A stretch of 64,000 bases of DNA from Rhipidocladum racemiflorum (lineage: Eukaryota; Streptophyta; Magnoliopsida; Poales; Poaceae), in contig CM070578.1 of assembly GCA_036346355.1 (NCBI GenBank), forward strand, positions 16,630,501-16,694,500, in the 5' to 3' direction. The translations under genes and the position numbers were made by a program. Under the pieces are notes generated by a model. The model saw only the letters and a list, made by a program, of their open reading frames with translations. It searched no databases and was not told the origin of the DNA. This document shows positions 45,440 through 57,800 of the stretch, piece after piece (position 1 is the first letter of the stretch; each line of letters opens with the position of its first letter).

Positions 45440-46064
45440 GAAGAGCCACAACCTGATCCTATACCTAAGACCTCATATAAGAAGCATTAACACCAATATG
45501 CTTTGTGAGCTAATGCTTCACTGGATCTCGAGCAATGCTAAGAGCTCCCGTACTGTTAGATAAAAGAGGAGTTGGCATAGAAACGGAAACACCAAAATCC
45601 TCAATTAACCACCGTAGCTAAGTAACCTCTGCTGTCAAAAGAGCTACCGCTTGCAACTCAGCCTCAGCACTCTAACAAGAAACTGTTGTCTGCTTCTTAG
45701 CCTTCCAAGCAATGAGAGAATCACCAAGAAAACTACAGTAAGCAGAAAGAGACCGACGATCAGAGTGATCACTAGCCCAAGTAGCATCAGAGTATGCCAG
45801 GAGCTGTAAAGAGCTGGAGCGTGGAAAGAAAAGACGGTGAGAGTTAGTTCCACGAAGATATCGTAGAACATGAAGAAGATGACTATAGTGGAGCTGAGTG
45901 GGAGTAGAAACGGACTGACTCAAAATATGGACCGGATACGAAATGTCAGGACGAGTGACACCAAGGTAAACAAGACTCCCAACAAGATGGCGATAAGTAG
46001 TAGGATCCTCAAGAGGTTCACCACCAAGATCGAAGGTGAACATTGAGCTCCATGTGAGTCTCAT
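45440..46064 (-). pseudogene. pol: Copia RT end and RNase H, minus strand
   Basis: Reads YRHLVGSLVYLGVTRPDISY, HYSHLLHVLRYLRGT, LLAYSDATWASDHSDRRSLS (RNase H Asp) and IAWKAKKQTTVSC, a stop at 45672-45674 in place of the Ser of the usual SSAEAEL, followed by SAEAELQAVALLTAEVTWLR and on to KHIGVNASYMRS-like sequence with another stop. Typical Ty1/copia order; RT palm and integrase are missing. Confidence 0.82.
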
Positions 46065-46139
46065 TGCACGCCGATCGCTGAGAGAAGCACGATCAAGAAG
46101 ATCCTATATATACTTTTCTTGGGAGAGAGCCCAAGAGTC

Positions 46140-47030
46140 TAGTGCCCTTAGAAGGGCGCCCACTTCGACAAGCAAGGTCCTTCTTTCTCAGCAGAACTAC
46201 TCCACATGTCCACTCTTGTTGCAAGAGGGTGCAAGTGATGGCCTCCATCCCCAGTAGCCGGAACTGAAGTAGGCATCATTGACGGAGGAGTAGAACGAGG
46301 TGCCGCCAAGATCGAGGGAGACACCAGCAAGCCCGCTCCACGAAGATGAGTCTCGGTAAGAATAGCTGCAAGGGCCTCCAACAGAGTCACTCGAGGATGA
46401 CGAGCAAGCAGCTGGGCACGAATCTGCTCAAATTATGCCCGAAGACGTGTCAGGAAATCGTAGATGCGGTGAAGCTCCAAATGAGTGTGCTGACGCTGAC
46501 AGCACTGGCAAGTCCGGCAAACCTCTGGTCCTAGCGAATCAAGCTGACGCCACATCAAGACAATCAGCATAGAACTTATCTACAGAGAATCACCTCGCAG
46601 AGCGATCGCTTCCTGTCGCACAATAGCAAGGTATAGAAAGTCACCAGCAGGCTCATAGCGATCGCGAAGATGCGCCCACATCAACTGTGCCGAAAACAAA
46701 GCAACAATGTCACTGGTAAGATGCACTTCCATGCTAGCAACCAAAATAGCAGAGGCACGAGCATCTTCATCAATCCATATCTTGCAGGCAGTGAACTGAG
46801 TCTGAAAAGACTCCACAGCATCAGCATAATCATCAGAGATCTTCTGGCGAGCAGCATCATCGGCCTCCTTGGGAATAACAGGCATGACAGGAGTAGGATG
46901 AGGCGGGCAAGATAGCTCGCTGGAAAGAAACTCTCAAAGTTGCTTTCCACGCATGTGAAGGCGCATATGAAGAACCCAGTCTCGATAGTTGAAATCATCA
47001 AAGATAACCAGGCATTGAGGGACGTAAACA
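46140..47030 (-). pseudogene. gag: Copia gag, minus strand, degraded
   Basis: Frame 46885-46580 reads KISDDYADAVESFQTQFTAC and SDIVALFSAQLMWAHLRDRY, the UBN2-type copia gag core. Past a frame break, LHRIYDFLTRLRA, a stop, FEQIRAQLLARHPRVTLLEA and LAAILTET follow (46480-46345), then a Ser/Pro-rich end to 46148. It joins RNase H sequence at about 46070, so everything between gag and the RT end has been deleted. Confidence 0.72.
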
Positions 47031-47039
47031 AAGGTCTAA

Positions 47040-47359
47040 AAAGAACCCGATTTACATTTTTTTTTGAGGAGATTCAATAGCTGGAGCCGTCCAAACTAGC
47101 TATAAGATGGAGAAGCCGCAGCGGCCAAAAGAAGCCGGAGCTGGCCAAAACACAAAAATCTGCTCCACTGAAGTACAGCTCACGATCGATCTCAAGTCCA
47201 ATTGGTTGCAGTCTCTCGGACGGCTCGGTGAGATCGACTACAGTCTCTCAGGCGGCTCGGCGAGCGCGACACAGCAAGCAGCTTCGAGCGGCGGTCATCG
47301 GGAAGACTCCAGACGAGTGTCGGGCTAGGCTCAGCGGACGTTGGGCCAGGCTCGGCAGA
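47040..47359. other. No gene; probable copia untranslated region
   Basis: Mixed-composition sequence right of copia gag, rich in ctcgg words (ggacggctcggtgag, caggcggctcggcgag). It may be the 5' untranslated part of the minus-strand copia element. Its 5' LTR is not present here. Confidence 0.3.
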
Positions 47360-50300
47360 TGTAACATCCCTGAATTTACTAGACAGATAAAATAAAATAT
47401 TAAAATGTGAATTTGAATTATTATTGTCTTTCTGCAAATTTAAAAGCTTCTGTTAAAAGATAATTGAATTCCTGAAATTAGAGAAAGAAAACGTTACAGA
47501 AGAAAATGGTAAGAAGATAAAATAAACCGATTGCCATCTACTAATCAAAAACAATCATTGCAAAGGATTGAATCAAAGAATTTAACTGCAACACAAATTA
47601 TATTGATACATCGTAGTTCACATTTACAATACATAGGAAATACAAAAATCTTTATAAAAACATACAAGTCACAGGAGTTACAATTCATACAAATGATTCG
47701 ATTACATGTGCAATCACAAATACATAAATGATTGCATCCTAAAACATAGATTACAAGTCCGATTACATCATAAGGAAATAAACTACAAGACCCTATGCTA
47801 TGATCTTTGTACTGTCTTGATCTGCATTCTGTGAACCTGCACATGTATAAGAATAATAGAATGAATGCATTAAATTAAGAACAGTAAATAGAAAAGAGAA
47901 AGTATTGCCGTCAGCTAAGTTGAATCGCTCAATGAGATACCCTAGATCGTCCGGGGGCCAATCTGGCTCCTCTTGCGATTAGTTTTGCATCATTCGGCAA
48001 TTAACAAACCTGTTAAACCGTAGACGCGAGTATTCAGAAAATATCGCGAGGTAGAAATATTTTACCATGGTAAAACAAAGAGAACCTCGGTGAGTAGAGA
48101 TAAAGCCAAGCAACAAAGGCCCACTGACAACTCACCATTCCAACTCCACCGAACCCTCCAGTAGACAACCCACCTACCGAATCACAGAGCACAAAGCACA
48201 ACCGAACTTCCCAGAACAAAACCCATTCAAACCCTATTGAAACTTCATCTTTAGGGCCATCAAATATCCAGCCAAAGGTAGAAAGTGCAAAGCAAAGCCA
48301 GTCGGCCAAACATGGGACAAGTTTAAGCCACTAAAGCAAGTCACCAGACCACATAAGAAGCCTCCAGAAACCAAGCTAGCCGCCACTTAAGCCTCTAGAG
48401 TAAAATAGCCTAGGGCGGCAGTACAAGGAACCATGGAAAGATCAGGTAAAGCAGGCAAACTGACTCCAGAGAATTCTCAGCCAACCGACCATATAAGCCA
48501 CAAAAACAAAATCATGGCACCGATAAGATGATGGGATGCATTCGTTAAAAATCAAGCCATATAAACAAACCATTCAGTCTAGGATGAATGCACTGACAAG
48601 ATTAGTAAATGAGCACTCATTTCAGCCGCAAGAATAAGGGCCTATTCAAACCCTGTTAAACTTCCCTTACCACGGCTATAAAAGCCATGGTGAAGACTCC
48701 ACAAAGCCAGCTACCTCCAGGATCACCATCCAACACAAATAGTAGGCAGCCATTAAAGACACAAACTCCATAAGCCTCACTACAAGAAATTACTCCCTGT
48801 GGTGCATAGTGTTAAGTTTCCAGGAGCAAGTCCCTGAACCTCAAACCCAAGGACTGAGACCCCAAGCAAACCATTTTCAGTAGCAAGAAGGGGGAAATCA
48901 AGCACTCAGCCATAGACTAACTTTTCCAAAACCAGGTATGCATGCTTGTCTCCTTTTCAATAGAAACATATCGCATCTAATAGGAATAAAAAGTAAACTA
49001 GAGATGAAAATAGGTAGTAAAAGATTTAAATGAGAAGGAATGGAATTAGTGGTCTCAGTTTATATGCATAACAAAAACTACGAGGGTTACGTCATGCGTC
49101 CCCTCTGATTTGCAAATACTCCCTGCAGAATGCAAATCAGTGGTCGTCGCCATAACGCCATCCAACTCGTAAATTGGTTAATGCACAAATCATCACGGAC
49201 CAAAAGGGGCATAATCCACTTTTAAGACATGGTATCAATTTCATCATTTACCATGTAAATCAGTCTATCTCGAAACTTTGTCATCATGTTGTAACTAAGC
49301 ATTTAGATCATCAAAGCATGGCCTAGTATCAAATTTATCATTTACTAAGCCAATCCATCCTTGAATAAAGTACTCCCACAAATATTCATAGATCATGGTA
49401 TTCAATCCCTCAGTTCATATACTTAGATTATGATTCATCAGTATGCAGTCACAGTTAATAGGCAAAACATGGCATCAAGATCATCATTTACCATGTAAAC
49501 AAAACAAAGCCAATGTCAACATGCCTTAAATTTATAATTGAGAATCATCACCAAACCTGACAAGTAACCGGATCATGTAAGCAAAGGGGTACTTTTAACC
49601 GATTCTTAATGCTTCAGTATATAACAAATATCGTGGACTACTTAGTAGTATCACAGCACCCATAACCAACTAGGAAATTAGGAAAAATCCCACTTCTTCA
49701 GTTCATAGCATAAATCAATCTTTTAGTGGAATTGGTATCAAGCATGAAAGGATCTCATGCACTTTCGATCAACAACCTTAGCGCATTTTCCATGCCTCGA
49801 TAATAAATAAACAAGACACTTATATTCAGAGTTGTAAAGCTCTTAGAGTATAGCTCTAGTAACAATCGGCAATAGGCAAGTACCAGGGCAATTAGATCTC
49901 AGCATAGAAACGTGGACCTCACCTCTAATTCATGATTCTTCAAGTACGCAATACGGAAGCTAGCATATAATAGAGAGAGGAGAGGATAGAACCAGAGGTG
50001 GCGCACGGGTGCAGGGGGGGACCAGGCACCGACGGCTAGGGCGGCGTGTAAAGAGCCGCAACAGATCCAGCGGCAGGAGCTTCCGCAGCAAGAGCCAGTG
50101 GCAGTGGGAGGCAGTGGCGGCCCAAGAAGAGGAGGCCCCGGTAGGGGCAGCGCGGCGCCGGCGTGAAGGCTAGCCGAGGCAACAAGATCCAGCCTGGGGC
50201 GCAGCGTGGGCGAATCGGCCGGGTAGGGCAGAGCCAGAGAAAGAGGAAATCGGGAGATTGGGAAAAATTTAGAAGACGCTAGAAGAAGGAAGGAGCTTCA

Positions 50301-50530
50301 TTTACGATCGAATGGAGAAAAGCTGGAGGAAGATACTAGAAGGGGAGAGTCCAATCGGCCGAAGAAATGAGGAAGAGAAAAGAAATAAGGAAAAAGGAGA
50401 GAAGGAAAGAAAGAAGAAGAGAGATGGAAAAATAAATAAATAAATAAATAAATGAATAAATAATAATAAAATATATATTTAGGATTAAAATCATTCTAAG
50501 TAATTGAAACTTAGTCAATTGACATATCAT
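47360..50530 (-). mobile_element. LTR-like block, probably minus strand
   Basis: Its left edge TGTAACATCCC resembles the edge of the minus-strand solo LTR at 9272. A GC-rich leader-like stretch (50330-49985) followed by attagaggtgagg on the minus strand suggests minus orientation, and gcattctgcaggga (minus, about 49137-49120) resembles the shared CTCTGCAGAG module. From about 50540 plus-strand family B sequence continues. The right boundary and target duplication are not resolved. A TAAA microsatellite lies at 50425-50455. No genes. Confidence 0.4.
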
Positions 50531-53039
50531 TTATATCCGATGCATACCTATATGTGTTATATTTAGACCCAGATACAATTCCTGGATTCATGAAATGAAT
50601 TTTAAAATTCTACGAAGTCTCGAATGATCCCAACGTATATATATATATAATTATAGACATTTCATAATTGATTAAGATGAATTAAACTAGTGAATAATTA
50701 TATTCTGGTAATATATGCTTAGAATATAATTGCAATACACATATAGATCAACATACCTAATCAACTTATTTTATAGGATCATTTGATGCTACAATAATGA
50801 TTTATCACTAGCCTATCTTAATCTCTTATAAAGAAATATTTCCGTCACAATATGTTTTGCATCTGAATCCTATTAAAACACGACCATATAAGAGGATAAA
50901 CCCTAAGATCTGTAGTAACAATGCATATACTTAAGTTTAACCCTGCAATTTATCGCTACTTTCACTTCTACTGTTTCATGCACCAATTAATATTAAGTAC
51001 AAACAATTGCACACCCTGAAAATGAATCATAGTATATTAATCTTACAATCTTAGCTTCCTGAATTCGTAAAATAAAATGAAATAATTCATGAAGAATAAA
51101 TGATGTGTGTTGTTCAACCCATTAATAACAAAAGGTCGTCACGTAAGATATTTTACACACGCACGAAGTCACAACCAACCATGCTTGTTTTATGTAATGT
51201 TTTATATTTGATTTTCCATCTGATTTCCTTTTGCCCTTATTGAAACTGTTATTTGCCATTTGCTATCTTTTCCGTTATACGACGTGTAGAATCCGACGTC
51301 TCGAACTTCATCATCGACGACTTCAAGATCATGTCTTCGACGCCGCCACTGAAAACAACGGATAGCAAGGCAAGCACCCCCTTTGAGCATTTTGAACCCA
51401 GATTTCATAATCAACTAAAATGTGATTAAGAATATTCCTGCATGCTCATATTTTGGTAAATCTCTATTTTGTGTTATCTGGTAGCTATAACCCATATTGG
51501 AGGATTTCCTGAATATTGTTGACATGTGCTCCATGATAACCCTAGGTATGGGTAAATTCATACATTTGATGGGATATCACGATTATTAATTGTATTTGCT
51601 TAGTAATGCTTAGAAAATGTCAGCGACATTTACACCCACACATCTTTCTTTATGAAATCTTTTATGGTTTATTTAAGCAGTAAAGGATACTGGTAGTTTG
51701 GTAAAAATGAAAATAAAACTATTGATTTTGACGTGGGTGATTATTGGCAATAGCTGGTTGTACATGTTTTAACGTGTACGTAGCTAGGGTGGAGTTATCG
51801 CCCATGTCATTTTAAGGACCGAACATGGTGTCCCGCGATCCAAGATAACCGTACATCCACAAGTACTGGACTGGGACAGTCTTAACTTATTAAATTATTT
51901 GGGAATTAGCTTTGCACATTGGTAGGCAGTTGTAGCACGGGCATTCCGAATATAGGTTTGCTCGAGGGAGGTGTCATCACCGAGGTGTTGGCATCTGCCG
52001 TTGTAACGGTGTACGCCTGGCTATGAATTTGGGGCTGTTATTATTCCTGGTGGGTCACTAACTCCGGAATTTCTATTCCTGGTGGGTTACTGACTCCGGA
52101 ATCCCTTTTACCTTTTTAGCTTCCATCATAGTCAGGGGTAACGTCATTGGGCTAGTGCAAAGTTAAGGTCCAAGTAACGAACAGTTTCGTTATGAACTCT
52201 CTAGCGGCACACCAAAGGAAGTGTGCTAATGTACTGCCACAAAGGGAGAACATATCTTGTGGGTAAAGCTGTACAACTCTGCAGAGTCTAAAACTATTCG
52301 AATAGCCGTGTCCACGGTTATGGACGACTTGGTGAACCCACACTAAGTTAGTTGTTTTCTATTTTCTAAAAACTCTTGATCAAATGACTTGGAAAATGAT
52401 TCACATTTGTTAAATGTCAGTTATTGGTATATTTACTCGTATAAGACCATGGAGGGTCTTTTCCGTTATCTTTACTCACAAAAGGGCCGTGAGTAATTTA
52501 TTGTTATTTCTGTCAATACTTGATATTTTGATTACTTATCAAACTGTTTTAAATTCAGTTTATGCTTTCCATTACTATTCAGTATTTACAATTCAAATCT
52601 TCGCTTTATGCAAAACAACCGTAGAAACCCACTTTCTATTCAGCTTGCATATAATTCAGGTTTTGCAAACACTACAAGTCTTGCTGAGTACGCAACGTAC
52701 TCACCCTTGCTATTATTGTTATTTTTAGGCAGAAAACCTCGATGTGCATCGCGACGCAGAAAACGGGATTATTAACGATGCTCCTTCTAAGGCTTTACCT
52801 TGTCAGTTGCCTGTGGATTATGTGGCAAACTACAAGACATCTGATTCTTTTGGCTATGTTTAGTCGACCTTCTCGGTCATATTGTATCATTACTTCCGCT
52901 GTAATAAAATATGAAACTTTTGTATGGTTGTGATTCCAAATTGTGTTTTGTGCGTGCACCATCGATCATGGAATGGTACAGAAGCACTTAAGAGCCTCAT
53001 ATTTATGTTACTTAGTGACATAAAAATGAGGGTCTCACA
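50531..53039 (+). mobile_element. Family B LTR, 3' half
   Basis: Aligns with 42700-44923 and 11600-16437 to the terminal gagggtctcaca (53039). Modules: CTCTGCAGAG (52277-52286), ACTCAC-n9-GTGAGT (52474-52494), GAGTAC-gcaac-GTACTC (52686-52702) and gtcagttgcctgtgg (52803-52817). It lacks the CACTA insertion (empty site at about 52135). The 5' half is replaced by the minus-strand block. Confidence 0.7.
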
Positions 53040-53154
53040 AACAGATCTCCAAATGACTCGAAGGGGGAAAGAGGCCTCATGGGTCGACGGCACAGCCTAG
53101 AAGCGGTCTCAGCGGTCGGACGACAACCGCGGGTGAAGTCGTAAGGCCCCGTGA

Positions 53155-54705
53155 TGTTAGCATTAATCTTGACATATGTGAGTTTGCCTATAGTTTAGGT
53201 TCTTTATCACGTCATTAGTCAATTTGTGTTTTGCATGTGGCCGGAAACGTGCTGTGTTCACGTTGAGGGCAAGGTGTTTAGTTAGTGCATGGTCATGTGT
53301 TAGTCGGCGGATGAAGTCGTATTTTGCAGCAAGAGGCGGTGGTGCCGGGTTTCAAGGATCTGCATGTATGCGTGTGTGGCCTGAGTTGTTCGGCAGTTCG
53401 GCACGTTGGAGCGTGGCGCATGCATGCAAGAGTGGAAGCCATCAAGTCGGGCGTGAAGATCGTGCCCGCGTGCACGCGTAGGACCCGGCCACCACGACGT
53501 CGAGGGTCTCTCTGCACTGGGTTTTTAAAAGCTGTGTACTTATTCTTGTTAAGAAGTAGAGCTGCATAAGTATCAATACAATACAGAAAAAGCCGGCTCG
53601 CGTGGTCGGGCGTTTGTCGTCACAAAACTCTCGTGGTGTGTCCTCGTGAGTTTGGCTTTCGCGAGGTGAGCTTGTGCGTGTTCGTCACTACGGCAAGCTG
53701 ATCCTGTTTCGGTTCCAACAGTTGGTATCAGAGCCGTGTATGCCCAAGATCCTGCGCTACTACCTCGACTCCATGGCGTTGGTTCCGCACGGTGCCGGGG
53801 GAAGCAACGGCGTCTCACTCGCGTACCCGCTGCTCTCCTCGACGAACTACACCGCGTGGGCGATCAAGGTGGAGGCCATTCTTGATGCCCAGGGCCTTTG
53901 GGAGGCCGTGAGTCCGGCTAAAGGTGAGGCGGTGGACACGCGGAAGGACAAGACGGCGAGGGCGCAGCTTCTCCAAGCACTACCGAAGGAAATTCTTATT
54001 CAGGTCTCGCAAAAGAAGACGGCAAATGAGCTTTGGGGCAGCCTCAAGACGAGGTTCGTCGGAGCCGACCATGTCAAGGCCGCTGGTCTTTCAACCTTGA
54101 AAGGCGAGTTCGACTAGCTGCGTATGAAGGAGGGGGAGTCACTAGACGACTACGCCGGCAAAATCAGTGGCATGGCGGCGAGGTATGCCAACCTCGGCGC
54201 GACGCTCGATGACCCGGCAATGGTCAAGAAGCTCCTCGACACCGTCCCAGATCGGCTCTACCCTGCTGTTGCGGGAATCGAGCAGTTCTGTGACGTGGAG
54301 AAGATGCCGTTCAAGGAGGCACTTGGGAGGTTGAAGGCATTCGACGAGCGCTCTCGGCAGCGCACTCAAGCCAATGAGACTCGTGATGATCAACTCCTGC
54401 TCACGACGGCCGAGTGGCAGGCTCGGCAGAAGCAAAGGTCTACAGGCAACAAAGGTAAATGCTACAATTGCGGTGTTCGTGGACATTTTGCTAGGGAATG
54501 TCCCAAGCCAAGGAAGGAAGAAGCACTCGTTGCTGTGATTGATGATGAACCGACATTGCTTTGAAGTATGTTTAGAAGGTACAATAATCCATGTCAAGAT
54601 TAGGGGAAAATTTGTTAGCATTAATCTTGACATATGTGAGTTTGCATATAGTTTAGGTTCTTTATCACGTCATTAGTCGATTTGTGTTTTGCATGTGGCC
54701 GAACG
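53155..54705 (+). mobile_element. Gag-only Ty1/copia-type element (non-autonomous)
   Basis: 5' LTR 53155-53720 (TGTTAGCATTAATC ... TTCCAACA), Met-tRNA primer site tggtatcagagcc (53723-53735), one gag gene, a purine tract (attaggggaaaa, about 54599-54610) and the first 90 bp of a 3' LTR from 54613, truncated at about 54705. The interior is only 0.9 kb and moves straight from gag to the purine tract, so protease, integrase and RT were never present in this copy's layout or were removed cleanly. Fragments of the family occur at 18337 and 62450. Confidence 0.85.
53739..54567 (+). pseudogene. gag: Copia gag with one in-frame stop
   Basis: One continuous frame. The likely start is ATG 53773 (MALVPHGAGGSNGVSLAYPL); 53739 is an alternative. 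The UBN2-type core includes LLSSTNYTAWAIKVEAILDA and LWGSLKTRFVGADHVKAAGL. It is interrupted by TAG at 54115-54117 (GEFD, stop, LRMKEGESLDDYAGKI) and resumes in the same frame to a CCHC zinc knuckle CYNCGVRGHFARECPK (about 54460-54507) and stop at 54562-54564. Apart from that one stop it is intact, with high GC unlike its flanks. Confidence 0.85.
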
Positions 54706-54812
54706 CAACGGATTCCCTTCAGCATCCCCTTCGTGAAGAGATTCTCTCTTCCATTCCCTCTAGCAAGGGATTCTCTCTCCTTTCCCTATACAATTCTCTT
54801 TAAAGGGAATCT

Positions 54813-57800
54813 TGTAACATCCCGAAATCTGGCCTAACAGAAAATGTGCGTTACAAAATTTTATTTTGAGCCGAAATCTAAATTTATAAGTTTAGCTCTT
54901 TAATTTGGACTTAGTTTCAAACAGAAAAGAAATAATTGAATTTGGTAAAAGTAAAAAGAGGTAAAAGTGGGATTGTAAAAGTAAAATAGTAATAAGATAT
55001 TTACACTAAAGTAAATAGGGTCAATATCAACTTTTTCCCTAAAGTCAAAAAGTAAAAGTGAAAGCATTAATTAAAAGAAAGGATTTAAAAAAATAAATAA
55101 ATAGAATTTTATTGTCATTTCAGTCTTGTCAGAATTATATAAAATAATATGAACAAACTATTAAAATGAGTTTCACAAATAATCTGAATTTTAAATTTCC
55201 ATCTCATCTGATTATTGCTTAAGTTCCAATATTTAGAGCAATTATTCTTTTCTCCTTTAAAATATAAAACTCAAAGTCTCATGATAAATAAAATCTGAGA
55301 ATTCATCTATTCAAATCATCTCCTGCACTAAAATTCATCGAAGAAAAAATGTGCATGTTATTTTGAGAAACTTAGCTAGACTACACTTGCATGGGATCAC
55401 TCAATCTTGAGCAAATTAACGAACTCTTTACGCTTTTTGTCCTCGTTACGTGGGCTTAAACCCAACCACGCAATGCAACAACCGAATTCTTTTAGCCTCA
55501 ACTCATTACTCCCACCATACCCTGCTCGCCATCACTTCACCACCCGTTCCTTGACCTCTCTCGCAGAAGCACAAGATCGCCATGACACGCATCAACAGCG
55601 CCCCATGCCCTCGGCCGCGGTGACACGCCCAACTCCGTCATGCTTGCCGTCATCACCCACTGCCTCACTCCTCTTCCTTGCCGCCAAAGCTCCCGATTCT
55701 GCCGATTTTCTCCTATCGGTTCAGACCCATAGGAACCGCCTTGCCCTGGTTGTTTGAGCCTCCTGATAGCTCTGCTGTCTCTAGCTTGCTCTTGCTTCCA
55801 TTGCCGAGCCCTCTCCATTCCGCCATTACCGCTGAAGTTGTAAACAATTGGGTCAAGCTCAATTCGATCAAACCAGTGAAGTGCCGCCAATCCATTTGCA
55901 CCATGGCTTCATGACCTCCTCGAGATCATTTTTCCTCATTCAATTTCAGTGCACAACGTCGAGCTCCTCTCTGCAAACTTCATGCGCCTTCCCTAGTTTC
56001 TCCCAATGCTCCGACTCCCAATCAAGCCACCTCCATCTCAGCCATAGCCGCACCATCAAGCTGCCACCAACTCTTTGGGCAGCCGCCATCTTCCAATTCA
56101 TTGCGCCAAGAGCATCTACATCCATCCTTGAACCCAATCCCTGTGTCGATTCCGGCTCTCCCTCACCGGGCCGCCACCACACCGAGCTCTCCTTCTTCCT
56201 CAAGTCCGCCATCGTGACAGCTCCTCCGCCCTCCTCGGTCTTGGCCGACAACTTCGTTGGCTTCCCCTCGGTCCCCTCTAGCTACCCGACCCGCTGCTCC
56301 TCCGGCTCCGGCCTCCCTCCGCCGGCCCAGCGCGCCGCCACCACATCCGCCTTGATCCACTGCGGGCGGGCCAGTGTGCCGTCGAAGCCTTTTTGAAGCC
56401 ACCACCGATCCTCGTGTCGCTCGTGCTTGTTCTCCTCGCCCGAGCCCGGCAGCCCCTTCTTCTACCTCTCCGCCAGCCGCTTGCGCCGCCACCCTCGGTG
56501 GGAGCCCGGCCGCCTTCGACCAGTGTGGAGCCCACCATCTGATTCACCTCGTCGAGCTCTCTCTCCTCGTGGCCTCGCCCAGACCGGAGGACCGCCGGAG
56601 CGTCGCCGGCGACAACCCCTAGCCCCGGCCCTGCTCTCTGGCTCTGCGTGGTGGACCGCCCCTGTCAGCCAGTCCAAGCCACAAGCAGCAACACCTCCCT
56701 TTGGCCAAGTGCGCTGTGTAGGAAGCGATTTCCAATTTTTGGGTATAATTCTAAACCGGCCCTAATTCAACCCTTTATATATATTCTCGCAAGATAAATC
56801 CAAATCCAATCAAACGAAGTTTCTAAATTTAGGTTGTATCCTCAGTAGATTCATATTGTGCAAAATATTTTGATTTGAACCTTTGTGCGTAGATGAATTT
56901 TGAATTTAAAGAATAAAGTTTAAAGTATGCTAAATATAAATTTTGTGCAAATGAACTCGATTCGAGTGAAACTAATTCCGTTAGAATCATTATGACCTTA
57001 GAAACCTAAATATGTAAAGGTACTTAAATATTAACTTGTTTAGATCATTTTCCAATTATGATTTAGTTCCATGCTAGATGTTCAAAATGCGTAACTTGTT
57101 CAATTAAGGTTCAATTAAGTGCAACCAAATTTCTAGTGTTGGTTAGACAAGAGACAATTTGTTTATGTAAAAGTATTTAGATTTGAGATTAGTTTGTGCT
57201 AAATTTGTGGTACGTTACTTCTCAATGCATTAAAGACTTGAATAGTGATAAACAATTTACGCAAATTCAAAATATAGTAAAATGGTTCTTTGGTCCAGAT
57301 TAGACCACGACGACCATAATCAATGTTTTCTTAGGTTTAAATTCGTGTTTATAAGTAACCTTGCTTTTAATACATATCCGATTAGAGTATAAGTTGAGGT
57401 GTAGAAATAAGTATTAGTATTAACACTTGTGAAATCAGTATTTAAATACCCCTAGTTCAATACTAGTAATCTTGTAAAAATAATTCATTTGCAGCAATGT
57501 AGGGTTGAATTTGCATAAGCCGTAATGATCCTCTAGTTGAAAACATCTCGGATAAAAGTAAAAAGTCATGAACCAGCTTTAAAACACTTTTAGAGACATC
57601 CCCTACTAGTGCGTGAAAAATGGTTACATAATTCCTTAAGGTGCAACCGCAAACGTAAAACAAAAACTGAATAGTTATCGCGTAGACTTTAGTAACACTT
57701 GAGCCTTTTCAGAGTCCGCAATATGTCGCCTAAATGAGGATGTTAAGAAGAATGGCCTAGAATCACTCTCTGGTATATAGACTACCATATTCTGAGAAAA

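Noticed and set aside
48674..48686. TATA-like ggctataaaagcc on the plus strand
   Set aside because: It resembles the family B promoter, but other cues put this block on the minus strand, so I do not call it a promoter.
55407..56765. Several 80-180 residue frames that look like a GC-rich gene
   Set aside because: They occupy the leader position of a family B-like LTR, overlap on both strands and have no recognisable domain.
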